This document shows positions 6,277 to 6,515 of a DNA stretch of 6,515 nucleotides, piece by piece. The stretch is taken from NCBI GenBank assembly GCA_000432175.1, contig HF989385.1:1010-7524 (forward strand), given 5' to 3'. How positions within the stretch are numbered: position 1 is the stretch's first letter; each line of letters starts with the position of its first letter. Both the position numbers and the translations under genes were made by a program. Origin of the DNA: Eubacterium sp. CAG:786 (lineage in GTDB: Bacteria > Bacillota > Clostridia > Oscillospirales > Ruminococcaceae). A model generated the notes under the pieces. It had not been told where the DNA came from and ran no database searches. It worked only from the letters and a program-made list of their open reading frames with translations.

Positions 6277-6363
6277 TTAGTCTTTCTGGAATAAATACGT
6301 GACGTTCAAAAGCGACACCATAATAAAAAGTATAACACACCAGGCCGCTATTGTCAACCACAT
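6277..6363 (-). CDS. Possible 28-residue single-span membrane peptide
   Basis: An ATG-initiated frame of 28 codons follows GAGGTGA (6368-6374) by four bases, a 7-base perfect complement to the 16S anti-Shine-Dalgarno at good spacing. The peptide starts MWLTIAAWCVILFIM, continues with VSLLNVTYLF and ends in QKD. It is almost entirely hydrophobic with charge only at the C-terminal end, as expected of a single membrane-spanning segment. It lies between the sigma factor fragment and the UvrA paralogue, 46 bases before the latter's start. Oddly, the predicted UvrA promoter lies inside it, so it would need a transcript from further upstream, perhaps read-through from the sigma gene. No family is recognised, and chance remains possible for so short a frame. 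Confidence 0.4.
   Translation of the reverse strand: MWLTIAAWCVILFIMVSLLNVTYLFQKD
6329..6357 (-). promoter_or_regulatory. Sigma-A promoter for the UvrA paralogue
   Basis: On the minus strand TTGACA (6352-6357) and TATACT (6329-6334) are separated by 17 bases. Transcription would begin near 6322, giving a leader of about 90 bases. A second TTGACA (6401-6406) lies 49 bases upstream but has no good -10 partner at 16-19 bases. Confidence 0.75.
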
Positions 6364-6451
6364 AAGGTCACCTCTAAAAACCTCATGTGAGCGAAAATTG
6401 TGTCAACGTAAATGTACCTGACAAGCTTATCTGCAATAAGACGATGTATTT

Positions 6452-6514
6452 TTACCCCTCTTCAAACCGCTTCCGCAGCTTCTCCAGCGCCTTTTTCTCT
6501 ATCCGCGAAATATA
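6452..6514 (-). CDS. C-terminal end of a sigma-70 family factor (SigE/SigK-like), partial
   Basis: Only the last 20 codons and the TAA stop are in the window; the gene begins beyond the right edge. The residues YISRIEKKALEKLRKRFEEG match the end of region 4.2, the recognition helix that contacts the promoter -35 element. The YISR(I/L)EK pattern followed by a basic helix is typical of sporulation sigma factors of the SigE/SigK group. SigF and SigG usually have VSRLEK here without the tyrosine. The identification rests on a short stretch, so the exact paralogue is uncertain. After the stop come about 88 bases with no further gene before the small hydrophobic frame. Confidence 0.75.
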   Translation of the reverse strand, partial: YISRIEKKALEKLRKRFEEG

Positions 6515-6515
6515 A

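Noticed and set aside
6384..6406. Second promoter led by TTGACA at 6401-6406
   Set aside because: No acceptable -10 hexamer at 16-19 bases downstream; the candidates are AGGTTT and GGTTTT.

Overview
All supported genes in this window lie on the minus strand, so transcription runs from base 6515 towards base 1. The source looks like a spore-forming Firmicute of the class Clostridia. The right edge holds the end of a sigma factor resembling the sporulation SigE/SigK group. The alcohol dehydrogenase is a close match to the NADP-dependent secondary alcohol dehydrogenases of Clostridium and Thermoanaerobacter. Promoters and Shine-Dalgarno sites are of the strong Gram-positive type. This placement is an inference from gene content, not a database result.

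In transcription order: (1) 6452-6514, the last 20 codons of a sigma-70 family factor. (2) 6277-6363, a possible 28-residue hydrophobic peptide with a near-ideal ribosome binding site, overlapped by a strong promoter. (3) 3756-6230, a complete UvrA paralogue of the short class II type, lacking the UvrB-binding insert. (4) 3377-3755, about 380 bases without an intact gene, holding protein-like stretches broken across frames (possibly a decayed gene). (5) 2603-3319, a GntR/HutC-type regulator with its own promoter and a perfect 7-bp inverted repeat over the -35 box. (6) 1904-2575, a divergent DeoC-type aldolase 27 bases behind the regulator. (7) 730-1791, a zinc- and NADP-dependent secondary alcohol dehydrogenase with its own consensus promoter. 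(8) A 13-bp perfect hairpin at 671-701. (9) 1-651, a COG0523 (CobW-like) GTPase starting at GTG and running off the left edge.

The left half reads as a small catabolic locus. The regulator and aldolase form one operon. The aldolase is expected to release acetaldehyde or a related carbonyl compound, which the neighbouring dehydrogenase could reduce with NADPH. The COG0523 GTPase is a candidate metallochaperone and sits directly behind a zinc enzyme. This pathway link is inferred from adjacency and family knowledge. The UvrA paralogue is a separate unit with its own promoter and a leader that can fold in more than one way.

No tRNA, rRNA, CRISPR array, transposase or insertion sequence was seen.
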